Assembly: GCA_022340585.1 (NCBI GenBank)
Contig: JAJDNS010000073.1
Location: 1-64,000, forward strand
DNA from: Acidobacteriota bacterium
Lineage (GTDB): Bacteria > Acidobacteriota > Vicinamibacteria > Fen-336
Direction: 5' to 3'
Length of the DNA stretch: 64,000 nt
Part shown: positions 30,530 to 39,330 of the stretch, one piece after another
How the letters are laid out: every line of letters begins with the position of its first letter
How positions within the stretch are numbered: position 1 is the first letter of the stretch
The notes under the pieces: generated by a model
What the model was told of the DNA's origin: nothing
Database searches by the model: none
Seen by the model: only the letters and a program-made list of their open reading frames with translations
Program-made: the position numbers and the translations under genes

Positions 30530-31570
30530 TTACCCTCTTACTATCAACGGCTTCGGTCCCGCCGGCACGGCGCGCCCGATGGCCCTCGCGCCGGGCACGG
30601 CGTCGAGAAGCGCAGCGGTCTCGGACTCCGGGACGAGGAGGAGGAGACCACCCGAGGTCTGGGGGTCGAAGAGGATCACCCGACGGGCCTCGTCGAGGTC
30701 AGGCCCATACTCCACGAGCCCCTCGAACGCGAGGCGGTTGGCCGCGAGGCCCCCGGCCTGGTGGGTGTTGGCGAGCGCCAGCGCATCCGGCAGGAGCGGC
30801 AGCGTGCCGGCATCGACCTCCAGGGTGAGCGCGCTCTCGCGGGCCAGGGACACGGCGTGGCCCACGAGCCCGAAGCCGGTGACGTCGGTGGCTCCGGTGA
30901 CGCCGTGGCGGGCCGCGGCCTCGGACGCTTCCTGGTTGAGCGCCGCCATCGACCGCTCGGCCGCCGCCACGGCGGCCGGCGCGGCCTGGCCGGCCTTGAG
31001 CGCGGTGGCGATGATCCCGGTTCCCAGCGGCTTCGTGAGCACCAGGACCTGACCGGTGTGCCCTCCGGCGTTCGTCAGCATCCGCCGGGGGTCGACCAGC
31101 CCGGTGACCGCGTACCCGAACTTGATCTCGGGGTCCCGCACCGAGTGCCCGCCGAGAAGCGCACAGCCGGCCTCGGCCAGCGCGCCCGCTCCTCCCCGGA
31201 CGATGGCGGCGGCCCACTCCTCGGGGAAGTCGTGGTCGGGGAACGCCGCGATGGACAGGGCCGTCAGGGGACGGCCCCCCATGGCGTAGACGTCCGAGAG
31301 CGCGTTGGCCGCGGCGATGCGGCCGAAAAGCCCCGGGTCGTCGACCACCGGGGTGAAGAAGTCCACCGTCTGGACCAGGGCCCGGGTCTCGTCGAGACGA
31401 AAGACACCGGCGTCGTCACCGGAGCGATGGTCCACCAGCACCCGGGGGTCGGTGGCCGTCGGCAGTGCGCTCAGGACCTGAGCGAGATCGGCGGGGCCGA
31501 GCTTGCTCGCTCAACCCGAGGAGGAGACGCGCTCCGTCAGCCGCCTGATCCGTGTCCGCTCGTCGTTCAC
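30530..31570 (-). CDS. selD: selenide, water dikinase with selenocysteine at the active site (UGA recoded)
   Basis: SelD makes selenophosphate, the selenium donor for Sec-tRNA, from selenide and ATP. A frame starting GTG at 31570 reads 19 codons, an in-frame TGA at 31511-31513, then continues open to 30530. Around the TGA the protein reads SSSG-U-ASKLGPADLAQVLSALP, matching the SelD active-site loop (Cys17-Gly-Cys-Lys in E. coli) with U20 in place of Cys17 and K23 in place of Lys20. Downstream are RSGDDAGVFRLDE, DFFTPVVDDPGLFGRIAAANALSDVYAMGG and GGHSVRDPEIKFGYAVTG. The total is 346 residues, normal for SelD; conventional calling would begin at GTG 31441 and lose the catalytic loop. A hairpin starts at the UGA. 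Upstream is a bactofilin gene, 34 bases away. Confidence 0.93.
31479..31513 (-). promoter_or_regulatory. SECIS-like hairpin beginning at the selD UGA
   Basis: On the minus strand TGAGCGAG (31513-31506), which includes the UGA, pairs perfectly with CTCGCTCA (31486-31479). Inside it, TCGGC (31500-31496) pairs with GCCGA (31492-31488) around a CCC loop, with a 5-base versus 1-base internal loop between stems. Bacterial SECIS elements lie immediately after the UGA inside the coding region, as here; the apical loop sequence is not the known E. coli type. Confidence 0.65.
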
Positions 31571-31586
31571 TGCCGCGCTCGTGCTG

Positions 31587-31592
31587 AGTATA
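31587..31592 (-). promoter_or_regulatory. possible -10 box of a selD promoter in an AT-rich patch
   Basis: TATACT on the minus strand lies in an AT-rich run (about 31585-31604) between the bactofilin stop and selD, in otherwise GC-rich DNA. The -35 at 17 bases spacing (GCGACT) is poor, so selD may also be read from upstream. Confidence 0.35.
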
Positions 31593-31604
31593 TAAAATGG
31601 TATA

Positions 31605-32003
31605 TCAGGAGTCGCTCTTGGACGGAGGGGGCCCTCCGCCGTCGCGGGGCTTGTGGTCCTCGGGGGGCTCTCCCATCTGGCACTCCCCCTCGAAGAACGC
31701 CCCATCCTCGATGAGCAGTTTGGGCGACACCAGGCGCGCCTGGACCCGACAGCCGGAGAGGAGCTCGATTCTCTGGCGGCCGTGAACTTCACCGCTGACC
31801 CGGCCCCGGATCGAGACCACCCCGCTGTCGATCTCCGCGTCCACCTGACCCGTCTCCCCGATGATCAGCGTGTTGTCGGAGACGATGCGGCCCTTGGCGC
31901 GGCCGTCGATGCGGAGCATGTCCCGGAAGCGCAGCTCACCCGAGAACTCGGTGCCCTCGTCGAGAAAACCGTTGAGGTCTTCCGCACCCTTGATCTTCAG
32001 CAT
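31605..32003 (-). CDS. bactofilin family cytoskeletal protein
   Basis: The 132 residues form one bactofilin domain: short N-terminal tail with FLDEGTEFSGELRFRDMLRIDGRAKGRI, then repeated hydrophobic beta-strands (LIIGETGQVDAEI, VVSIRGRVSGEVHGRQRIELLSGCRVQARLVSPKLLIEDGAFFEGECQM) typical of the beta-helical polymer. A Pro/Gly-rich tail follows. Bactofilins form membrane-associated scaffolds; next to parAB, as in Myxococcus, they can position the ParABS machinery. It lies 19 bases after parB. Confidence 0.93.
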   Translation of the reverse strand: MLKIKGAEDLNGFLDEGTEFSGELRFRDMLRIDGRAKGRIVSDNTLIIGETGQVDAEIDSGVVSIRGRVSGEVHGRQRIELLSGCRVQARLVSPKLLIEDGAFFEGECQMGEPPEDHKPRDGGGPPPSKSDS

Positions 32004-32022
32004 CCTCCGAGCCTAGCACGGC

Positions 32023-32892
32023 TCAGCGCCCGCGCCCCCGGCGCACGAGCAGATCGAACAGGCGCTGCAGCTCGGCCTCGCTGTTGAACGCGATGCGGAG
32101 CGTTCCCCCTCGCCCCCTCCGCTGCAGCTCGACGCGGGTGCCGAGGGCTGCCTTCAATCGCTCCTCGGCGGCGCGCGTGTTCGCGTCCTTGCGCGAGCCG
32201 CCGGACCCTCCTCTCGGGGCTCGGACGAGGGCCACCCGTCGCTCCACCTCGCGCACCGACAGGCCCTTGCGCGCGGCCTCACGACCAAGCTCCACCTGCT
32301 CCTCGGCCCGGGACAGGGCGAGCAGCGCCCGGGCGTGACCAGCATCGAGGCGACCCGCGGCCACGAGGTCCCGCAGCTCGCGGGGCAGGCGGAGGAGCCG
32401 CAGGGTGTTCGCCACGGTGGAGCGGTCCCGTCCCACTCGCCGGGCGATCTCGTCCTGGGTGAGATGAAACTCGGCCTGCAGGCGCTGGAAGGCCTGAGCC
32501 TCCTCGAGCGGCGTGAGCTCCTGGCGTTGGATGTTCTCCACCAGCGCGAGCTCGAGCAGCTCGTCGTCGGGCACCTCGCGAACGACCACCGGGACGGTGG
32601 CGAGACCGGCCTTCCGGGCCGCGCGCCAGCGGCGCTCTCCGGCGACGATCTGAAAGCGGCTTCCGCGAGGACGCACCAGAATGGGTTGGACGACGCCGCT
32701 GTGGCGGATGGACTCGGCCAGCTCGCCCAGGCGCCCCGGGTCCATCGCCGAGCGGGGTTGCCAGGGATTCGCCTCCAGCCGATCGACCGCCACCTCCGAG
32801 GCCCCGGCGGGGTCCGCGGGCGCGGCCTTCGGCTCGGGCAGCAACGCCGACAGTCCCTTGCCCAATGCCTTCCGCCTGGCGCTCGGGCTCAT
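32023..32892 (-). CDS. parB: chromosome partitioning protein ParB
   Basis: ParB is a CTP-dependent clamp that loads at parS and spreads over origin DNA. The 289-residue protein has the N-terminal KALGKGLSALL motif, the ParB/Srx domain (ANPWQPRSAMDPGRLGELAESIRHSGVVQPILVR ... FQIVAGERRWRAARKAGL) with the GERRWRA CTP-binding box, the ENIQRQELTPLEEAQAFQRL helix, the HTH (LTQDEIARRVGRDRSTVANTLRLLRLP) and a C-terminal dimerisation domain. The ATG overlaps the parA stop (ATGA). A parS site is about 850 bases upstream inside rsmG. Confidence 0.97.
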   Translation of the reverse strand: MSPSARRKALGKGLSALLPEPKAAPADPAGASEVAVDRLEANPWQPRSAMDPGRLGELAESIRHSGVVQPILVRPRGSRFQIVAGERRWRAARKAGLATVPVVVREVPDDELLELALVENIQRQELTPLEEAQAFQRLQAEFHLTQDEIARRVGRDRSTVANTLRLLRLPRELRDLVAAGRLDAGHARALLALSRAEEQVELGREAARKGLSVREVERRVALVRAPRGGSGGSRKDANTRAAEERLKAALGTRVELQRRGRGGTLRIAFNSEAELQRLFDLLVRRGRGR

Positions 32893-33671
32893 GGGGCGAA
32901 CAGCGCCATCTGCCCCTGGGAGAGCAGCTCCCGGGCGAGCTGGAGGTACGCCTCGGCTCCCTTGGAACGGATGTCGTACAGGATCGCCGGCTTGCCGAAG
33001 CTCGGGGCCTCCGCCAGGCGGACACTTCGGGGCACCTGCGTCTCGAAGACCTGCTCCTGGAAGTGGGTCCGGACCTCGCCAATGACCTGTTGGGTGAGGT
33101 TCGTGCGCTCGTCCACCATGGTCAGCAGGACGCCCTCGATCTCGAGGCCGGGGTTGAGGGCCTGTCTGACCCGCTCCAGGGTCGCGGTCAGCTCGGAAAC
33201 CCCCTCGAGGGCATAGTACTCGCACTGCAGAGGGATCAGGACGCTGTCGGCGGCAGCCAGGGCGTTGACGGTGAGGAGACCAAGGCTCGGGGGGCAATCG
33301 ATGATCACGTAGTCGTAGGCCCCGGCGACCGGTGCCAGCGCTTGCCGCAGTCGGAACTCCCGGGCCATGAGGGGGACCAGCTCGACCTCGGCCCCGGTCA
33401 GATTGCGGTCCGACGGCACCAGCGTCAGGTGCTCCAGATCCGTGGAGACGAGGAGCGACTCCAGGGGGACCTCGTCGATGAGGGCCTCGTAGAGGCTCGG
33501 CCGGCTCTCGGCGGTCTTGCGACCCAGGCCGGACGTCAGGTTCCCCTGGGGATCGGCATCCACGGCGAGGACACGACGTTCGGCGGCCGCGAGGCTCGCC
33601 GCGAGGTTGACGGCGGTGGTGGTCTTTCCTACCCCGCCCTTCTGGTTGGCGACGGCTATGATTCGTCCCAA
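32889..33671 (-). CDS. parA: chromosome partitioning ATPase ParA (Soj)
   Basis: ParA is the DNA-bound ATPase that moves ParB-parS complexes. The deviant Walker A is KGGVGKTTTAVNLAASLA near residues 10-27; DADPQGNLTSGL and YDYVIIDCPPSLGLLTVNAL follow. The best start is TTG at 33671 (LGRIIAVANQKGG), giving 260 residues, the usual Soj size; earlier in-frame codons would add 44 residues that do not resemble ParA and would run over rsmG. rsmG lies directly upstream. Confidence 0.96.
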   Translation of the reverse strand: MGRIIAVANQKGGVGKTTTAVNLAASLAAAERRVLAVDADPQGNLTSGLGRKTAESRPSLYEALIDEVPLESLLVSTDLEHLTLVPSDRNLTGAEVELVPLMAREFRLRQALAPVAGAYDYVIIDCPPSLGLLTVNALAAADSVLIPLQCEYYALEGVSELTATLERVRQALNPGLEIEGVLLTMVDERTNLTQQVIGEVRTHFQEQVFETQVPRSVRLAEAPSFGKPAILYDIRSKGAEAYLQLARELLSQGQMALFAP

Positions 33672-33729
33672 GGGCTCACTCTCTGCCTGGAGAGGCGCGA
33701 GGATAGCACAGGCCACCCCCGACGGCAGA

Positions 33730-34275
33730 TCAGGCACCGGCCGGTGTTCCACGTGAAACGTCGGCGGGGAGCCGGCGGAAGATTCGGGTGTCGCCCAGCT
33801 CACGGCCGGCGGCTCCGTCCTCCTCGAACGGCCCCTCGAGGAGTGGCCGGCCCCCCAGGATCACCAACCGCCCCCCCGGCGCCACCAGCGGGGCCAGCTC
33901 GCCCAGGGGAAGGGCCAGGGCCCGCACGGTGACCGTTCGGGCCGGTGCTCCGGTGTAGGTGTCGTGCCGGCCCCGCAGAACCTGGACGCGTCCCGGGCCG
34001 CTGCGCCGAACGGCCTCCCGGAGAAACGCCCAACGCCGGTTGCGCGGCTCGAGAAGGGTGACCTCGAGATCGTCCCGGAGAAGGGCCATCACCAGCCCGG
34101 GCGACCCGTTTCCGGACCCGACGTCGAGCACCGTCCCCGGCTCCAGGAGCTCGACGGTGGGGAGGACTCTCGCCACCAGGAGGTCCACCCGCTCCGCCGG
34201 CGTGCGGGCGGCGGTGAGGTTGACCCGACGGCTCCACTCCGCCAAGGTGTCGAGATACGCCGCCAAGCGGGCCAC
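33730..34275 (-). CDS. rsmG: 16S rRNA (guanine527-N7)-methyltransferase RsmG
   Basis: RsmG (GidB) methylates G527 of 16S rRNA. The protein shows AAYLDTLAEWSRRVNLTAAR, the SAM-binding loop VLDVGSGNGSPGLVMALLR and the later VTVRALALPLGELAPLVAPGGRLVIL. The only conventional start is GTG at 34275, giving 181 residues, yet the same frame continues upstream with RsmG-like sequence (SLEALGLLGPPVARL) with no ATG, GTG or TTG before jag, so the true N-terminus may use a non-standard start such as CTG or lie within a sequence error. It contains the parS site. Confidence 0.9.
   Translation of the reverse strand: MARLAAYLDTLAEWSRRVNLTAARTPAERVDLLVARVLPTVELLEPGTVLDVGSGNGSPGLVMALLRDDLEVTLLEPRNRRWAFLREAVRRSGPGRVQVLRGRHDTYTGAPARTVTVRALALPLGELAPLVAPGGRLVILGGRPLLEGPFEEDGAAGRELGDTRIFRRLPADVSRGTPAGA
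33745..33760. promoter_or_regulatory. parS centromere site
   Basis: TGTTCCACGTGAAACG differs from the canonical 16-bp TGTTTCACGTGAAACA at only two positions; the T-to-C change at position 5 is a known natural variant. It lies within the 3' end of rsmG, near parAB and 4 kb from dnaA, the expected location for a ParB loading site. Confidence 0.85.
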
Positions 34276-34321
34276 GGGCGGGCCGAGAAGACCCAGGGCC
34301 TCGAGGGAGGCCCGGTGAGAA

Positions 34322-35026
34322 TCAGCCCGCGCGCTCGTCGTCCGATCCCGCGTCGGCGGCCGGCGCGGTTCCGGCGGGAGCGACCGTCACCCGGCGTGCC
34401 GCGCCCTCGCCCACGCTGTAGGTGGTGACGCCCGCTTCATCCGTCAAGGCGACGTGCACGACCCGGCGCTCGTAGGCGTTCAAGGGCTCGGTGGTCCGCG
34501 GCTGCCCGTCCTCGCGCACCGCGTCGGCCAGGGCGCGAGCCTCGTCGCCCAGGGCGGCGTCCCGGCGCTCCTGGAATCCATCGCACTCCGCCCGGAGCGG
34601 GCGAGGCAGGAACTCGGCGCCGTACATCCTCTGAAGCAGGTGCTCGGTGGCGCGCAGCACATCGCCGCGCCCCTCGCGTCCGAAGAAGAACGCGTGGTCC
34701 GGTCCCCGCAGGTGCACGACGACTCTTTCCTCCTCCTCGGAGATCTCGGCCCAGACGTCGACCCCGGCCGCCTCGGCCACCGAGCGCACCATGGTGCGGA
34801 TTCCGGCCCGGGCGTCTGTCGGCGGGGTCGGCGGCACCGCCGCGGGAGGGGCGGTGTTCTCGAGCATCACCGCAACCCGGGCCTTCGTGGGCTGGAGGCC
34901 CCGGCCCCCCGCCGACCCGGCGTCGAGCACGACGTACCGGAGCTCGGCTTCGGGCAGCCCGAGGGACGCCGCGGCCACGGCCAGGGCCTCGGGCACGTCC
35001 TCTCCGGTGAAGACCCGGTCCTTCAT
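34322..35026 (-). CDS. jag: Jag/KhpB family RNA-binding protein
   Basis: Jag (KhpB, EloR) binds RNA and influences cell elongation in several bacteria. Residues 1-50 form the Jag-N domain (VFTGEDVPEALAVAAASLGLPEAEL), followed by a Pro-rich linker, a KH domain with the GxxG-like FGREGRGDVLRATEHLLQRM, and the R3H domain ending in PLNAYERRVVHVAL. It is 234 residues. The ATG overlaps the yidC stop (ATGA). Confidence 0.93.
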   Translation of the reverse strand: MKDRVFTGEDVPEALAVAAASLGLPEAELRYVVLDAGSAGGRGLQPTKARVAVMLENTAPPAAVPPTPPTDARAGIRTMVRSVAEAAGVDVWAEISEEEERVVVHLRGPDHAFFFGREGRGDVLRATEHLLQRMYGAEFLPRPLRAECDGFQERRDAALGDEARALADAVREDGQPRTTEPLNAYERRVVHVALTDEAGVTTYSVGEGAARRVTVAPAGTAPAADAGSDDERAG

Positions 35027-36732
35027 CGCTTCTTCCGTCCCTTCTTTGGTGGAGGCGCAACCTCCTTCGGCTTCAGGACCCGCATCTCCACGACCTGCTG
35101 GAACAGGGACCACAGGTTGGCGGTGAGCCAGTAGAGATTCAGTCCCGCTGGTGCCCACAGGAACATGCCGGCGAGCATGACCGGCATGAGCATCATGATC
35201 CGCTGCTGGGAGGGATCCATGGTGCTCGGCGTCATCTTCTGCATGGTGTACATCGAGACGCCCATGAGGACCGGCGTGATGAACAGCGGGTCCTTCTGCG
35301 AGAGGTCGGGAATCCACAGGAACGGCGCACCGCGCAGCTCGACCGATATCATCAGGACGCGGTAGAACGCGAAGAGGAACGGCATCGTCAGGAGCAGTGG
35401 CAAGCAGCCGACGAGCATCTGGGTCCCCATGCTCATCCCGTGCTTGGCATAGAGGGCACCCATCTCCTCCTGCATCTTCTGCCGCCGGGGATCCATCATC
35501 GGGACCTTGCGATACCGCTCCTGGATGACCTTCATCTCCGGCTGCATCTTCGCCATCTTCATGCCGTTGGCGATGCTGTAGTGTCGGAGTGGCGCCATGA
35601 CCATGTTGATCATCACCGTGAGGATCACGATGGCCCAGCCCCAGTTGCCCACGAGACCGTGCACCCACCTCAGGAGGCGCATCAGGGGCACCACGATTGG
35701 CCCGATCCAGTTGCCGATCGGGACCACCTTCTCGAGCCCGTAGCCGAGCTTCGCGAGCGCGTCGTGGTCCTTCGCTCCGACAAAGAGGAGGACGGGCGAG
35801 CCCGCGGCGATGTCCACCGCCGCCTCCGCCGCGACCGTCGCCTCGGCGTCCACGGTTCCCGGCAGGTTGACGGGCCGGACCTCGGCGGCCGCGAGTCCGC
35901 CCCGGGGAACCATCAGCGCAGCAAAGTAGACACTCTCCAGTCCTACCCATCGAACGGCAGGGAGCTTCTGCCCTGTCGACTCCAGCTTGCCCGGGGCGAG
36001 CCTCTCGACGTCCCCTTCCACCAGCGCGACACCCTCCGGCTCCTTGAACCCCCGGACCTTCCGTCTCTCCTTCGATGGGTTCCCGAGACCGGGACCCCAG
36101 ACGAGGCGGCAAGGAATCGGTTGGCCCGCCGCCTTCACCCACATCGAGACCACCACCAGGCCCGTGTCCTCGAAGGTGAAGGCCTTCTCCGCTTCGATGT
36201 CGCGGTCGGCGTAGCGGAAGCTCAGCGTTTTCGGTGAGGTGCCGTCCACTCGCAGCGTCTCGGTGGATGGCACGAAGAGGGCGCCGTGCAGCTGGTCATC
36301 GATGGCCCCGTCGCCGGTGTCGAAGTCCAGCGGGTGCAGGCCCGGCATCACCGAGGGCACCATCTCCTCCGGGCGGCCCCGCTCGTTCCGGTAGTTGGTG
36401 AGGGTCCACGACAGAAGGCGCGCTCCACGGTTGCTGAAAGCGATCGTGTAGTCCGGCGCCAGGACCTCCACTCTGCGCTCGAGCTCCGCGGTGACCGACG
36501 GCACCACCTCTGCCGTCCCTGTCTCGGCCTCGGCCGGCTGGCTCTCGGCCGGAGGCGACCCCGCGGGGGCCGACGGGACCGGTCCTGCGGTGGGCATGGC
36601 GACGGCCGGACTGGCCATCTCCGGTGACGGCTCCGTGGCCGGAGGCTCGCTTCGGGGGCCAAAGAGGAGCTGGTAGCCGGTCAGAATCAGCAGCGAGAGG
36701 GCAACGGCGACGAGGAGACGGCGTTCTTCCAT
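35023..36732 (-). CDS. yidC: membrane protein insertase YidC
   Basis: YidC inserts proteins into the inner membrane alone or with SecYEG. The 569-residue protein has the Gram-negative layout: N-terminal transmembrane helix (LLVAVALSLLILTGYQLLFG), a long Ala/Pro-rich linker, the periplasmic beta domain (about 80-330) and five conserved C-terminal helices with NWGWAIVILTVMINMVMAPL, LFAFYRVLMISVELRGAPFLWIPDLS and the basic tail KKGRKKR. It follows yidD after ten bases. Confidence 0.97.
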   Translation of the reverse strand: MEERRLLVAVALSLLILTGYQLLFGPRSEPPATEPSPEMASPAVAMPTAGPVPSAPAGSPPAESQPAEAETGTAEVVPSVTAELERRVEVLAPDYTIAFSNRGARLLSWTLTNYRNERGRPEEMVPSVMPGLHPLDFDTGDGAIDDQLHGALFVPSTETLRVDGTSPKTLSFRYADRDIEAEKAFTFEDTGLVVVSMWVKAAGQPIPCRLVWGPGLGNPSKERRKVRGFKEPEGVALVEGDVERLAPGKLESTGQKLPAVRWVGLESVYFAALMVPRGGLAAAEVRPVNLPGTVDAEATVAAEAAVDIAAGSPVLLFVGAKDHDALAKLGYGLEKVVPIGNWIGPIVVPLMRLLRWVHGLVGNWGWAIVILTVMINMVMAPLRHYSIANGMKMAKMQPEMKVIQERYRKVPMMDPRRQKMQEEMGALYAKHGMSMGTQMLVGCLPLLLTMPFLFAFYRVLMISVELRGAPFLWIPDLSQKDPLFITPVLMGVSMYTMQKMTPSTMDPSQQRIMMLMPVMLAGMFLWAPAGLNLYWLTANLWSLFQQVVEMRVLKPKEVAPPPKKGRKKR

Positions 36733-36742
36733 TCAGAGAGCT

Positions 36743-36961
36743 CTAGGGAACAGGGTCCACTCCCCCGGGAGCGAACGGGTGACAGCGCAGCAGCCGGCGC
36801 AGGGCGAGGTCACAGCCTTGGACGGCGCCGTGTCGTTCGACGGCCTCCTGTGCGTAGGCGCTGCAGCTCGGCCAGAAGCGGCAGTGGCCTCCGAGGACCG
36901 GCGACAGGAGCAATCGATAGCCTTCAATGAGAAGCAGGACCAGACGCGCGCCGACTCCCAC
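36743..36961 (-). CDS. yidD: membrane protein insertion efficiency factor YidD
   Basis: YidD is a small membrane-associated protein assisting YidC. The 72-residue protein (GTG at 36961) reads IEGYRLLLSPVLGGHCRFWPSCSAYAQEAVERHGAVQG ... RCHPFAPGGVDPVP, fully matching the family with its conserved Cys residues. It overlaps the 3' end of rnpA by 38 bases. Longer in-frame starts exist inside rnpA but do not look like YidD. Confidence 0.9.
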   Translation of the reverse strand: MGVGARLVLLLIEGYRLLLSPVLGGHCRFWPSCSAYAQEAVERHGAVQGCDLALRRLLRCHPFAPGGVDPVP

Positions 36962-37304
36962 TCCGGTCGGCGAGGCGCCTGATTCGGTCTCTGAGTTCAC
37001 CATCCACCTCGGATTGACTCCGCCCGACAATATCCGCTCGGGCAACGACGACAAGGTCGAAGCCGGGTCCAACCGGCGGCGTGAGGCGACGGAAGCTCTC
37101 GCGCAACAGCCGACGGGTCCGGTTGCGGGTGACCGCGCCTCCGATCTTCCGGCCAACGGCAAGGCCCAGTCGGTGCTGGGGACTCTCATTCGGCAGGGCG
37201 ATCACGACGAAGAACCGACCACCGAGTCGTCTTCCCTTCTGGAAGACGCGATCGAACTCCGAGCGTGCCCGCAGCCGCCTTGCGCCCCCGAAACTCCATT
37301 CCAT
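36924..37304 (-). CDS. rnpA: ribonuclease P protein component
   Basis: RnpA supports RNase P RNA in 5' maturation of tRNA. The 126-residue protein begins FGGARRLRARSEFDRVFQKGRRLGGRFFVV and has the RNR motif VGRKIGGAVTRNRTRRLLRESFR. It lies between rpmH and yidD in the classic order rpmH-rnpA-yidD-yidC-jag-rsmG. Confidence 0.97.
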   Translation of the reverse strand: MEWSFGGARRLRARSEFDRVFQKGRRLGGRFFVVIALPNESPQHRLGLAVGRKIGGAVTRNRTRRLLRESFRRLTPPVGPGFDLVVVARADIVGRSQSEVDGELRDRIRRLADRSGSRRASGPASH

Positions 37305-37326
37305 GGCCCCGGCGGGTCCAACAACA

Positions 37327-37461
37327 TCAGGCAGCCAGCCGCTTCCGGCCTTTCTGCCGACGCCGCTTGAGGATCATGCGGCCACCCTTCGTCCGCATTC
37401 GGACCAGGAAGCCGTGTGTCCGCTTCCGCTTCCGATTGTTGGGCTGGAACGTCCTCTTCAT
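37327..37461 (-). CDS. rpmH: 50S ribosomal protein L34
   Basis: The 44-residue basic protein [19 protein letters not shown]...[24 protein letters not shown] is a complete L34. The stop TGA (37327-37329) is 22 bases before rnpA. A GGAGAGAAGGG-type ribosome binding site lies before the ATG. It is the first gene of the minus-strand series leaving the origin. Confidence 0.98.
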   Translation of the reverse strand: MKRTFQPNNRKRKRTHGFLVRMRTKGGRMILKRRRQKGRKRLAA

Positions 37462-37520
37462 GCTGGTTCCCTTCTCTCCTGCTGGCCCCGAGGTGGCCAT
37501 CACATCAGGACAAACTCGAA

Positions 37521-37550
37521 AGCGTAGCGGAAAAGGCCGGCTTCTGTCAA
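37521..37550 (-). promoter_or_regulatory. sigma-70 type promoter for rpmH-rnpA-yidC series
   Basis: On the minus strand TTGACA (37545-37550) and TACGCT (37521-37526) are 18 bases apart, about 60 bases upstream of rpmH. Confidence 0.65.
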
Positions 37551-37619
37551 AGAAGACCGGGCCCCTGATCTTGTGCCGTTCGCCGTCTCTATGCTAGTGT
37601 TACAGGGTTACGGACAGCC

Positions 37620-37690
37620 AAAATATCAAAGCCCTTCCATGACTCCCGCCCCCGCTTTTCCACAACTGTTGAAATCTCTGTGTAAAAGGG
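37620..37690. other. candidate replication origin segment upstream of dnaA
   Basis: The 341-base gap between divergent rpmH and dnaA includes an AT-rich stretch with TTTTCCACA (37656-37664), one mismatch from the DnaA box TTATCCACA, and TTTTACACA on the minus strand (37679-37687), two mismatches. Together with the box cluster downstream of dnaA this resembles a bipartite origin. The remainder of the gap holds the rpmH and dnaA promoters. Confidence 0.55.
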
Positions 37691-37712
37691 GCTTTCTGGG
37701 TACGTGATCGAT

Positions 37713-37742
37713 TTCGCTGTTCGCCACGGTCTGTAGTATACT
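37713..37742 (+). promoter_or_regulatory. candidate dnaA promoter
   Basis: TATACT (37737-37742) is preceded at 18 bases by TTCGCT (37713-37718), a weak -35. It lies 60 bases before the dnaA start and downstream of the DnaA-box-like sites, a position permitting autoregulation. Confidence 0.45.
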
Positions 37743-37802
37743 GATTTTAAAGGGTTTATGGCTCCCCGCGGGGACTCCGGCCACGGCGGTGGGTGAGGGC
37801 GG

Positions 37803-39101
<1,299 letters not shown>

Positions 39102-39111
39102 GCTTGCGCGC

Positions 39112-39236
39112 TTTCCCACAGGGGAGCCCACGCACCTCGCCGCGCCTCGCCGCGGATCGATGGTCTTCCACCGATCCGCGCTTCTTCCACATCACCGATG
39201 CACAGCTTCGTCCACACCGCAACCACCTTGTCCGCA
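39112..39236. other. cluster of DnaA-box-like motifs between dnaA and dnaN
   Basis: Five same-orientation 9-mers resembling TTATCCACA occur in 125 bases: TTTCCCACA (39112-39120), TCTTCCACC (39164-39172), TCTTCCACA (39183-39191), TCGTCCACA (39208-39216) and TTGTCCGCA (39228-39236). The last four are spaced 19, 25 and 20 bases. A pyrimidine-rich, lower-GC stretch follows to dnaN. This is a candidate origin half or initiator titration site; each box has two or three mismatches. Confidence 0.5.
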
Positions 39237-39330
39237 GCCAGATACGACGTCCTTCACACTTCTCTCATCACCTCTACTCTCTTCTTGAAACCCTCTCTTC
39301 TGACGAGGCTATGAAATAGGGGGAACGACT

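Noticed and set aside
30530-31441. SelD starting at GTG 31441
   Set aside because: This start omits the catalytic Cys/Sec-Lys loop; the frame through the UGA restores it with clear homology.
36743-37189. 148-residue version of YidD
   Set aside because: The first 76 residues are an alternative-frame reading of rnpA; the family starts near the GTG at 36961.
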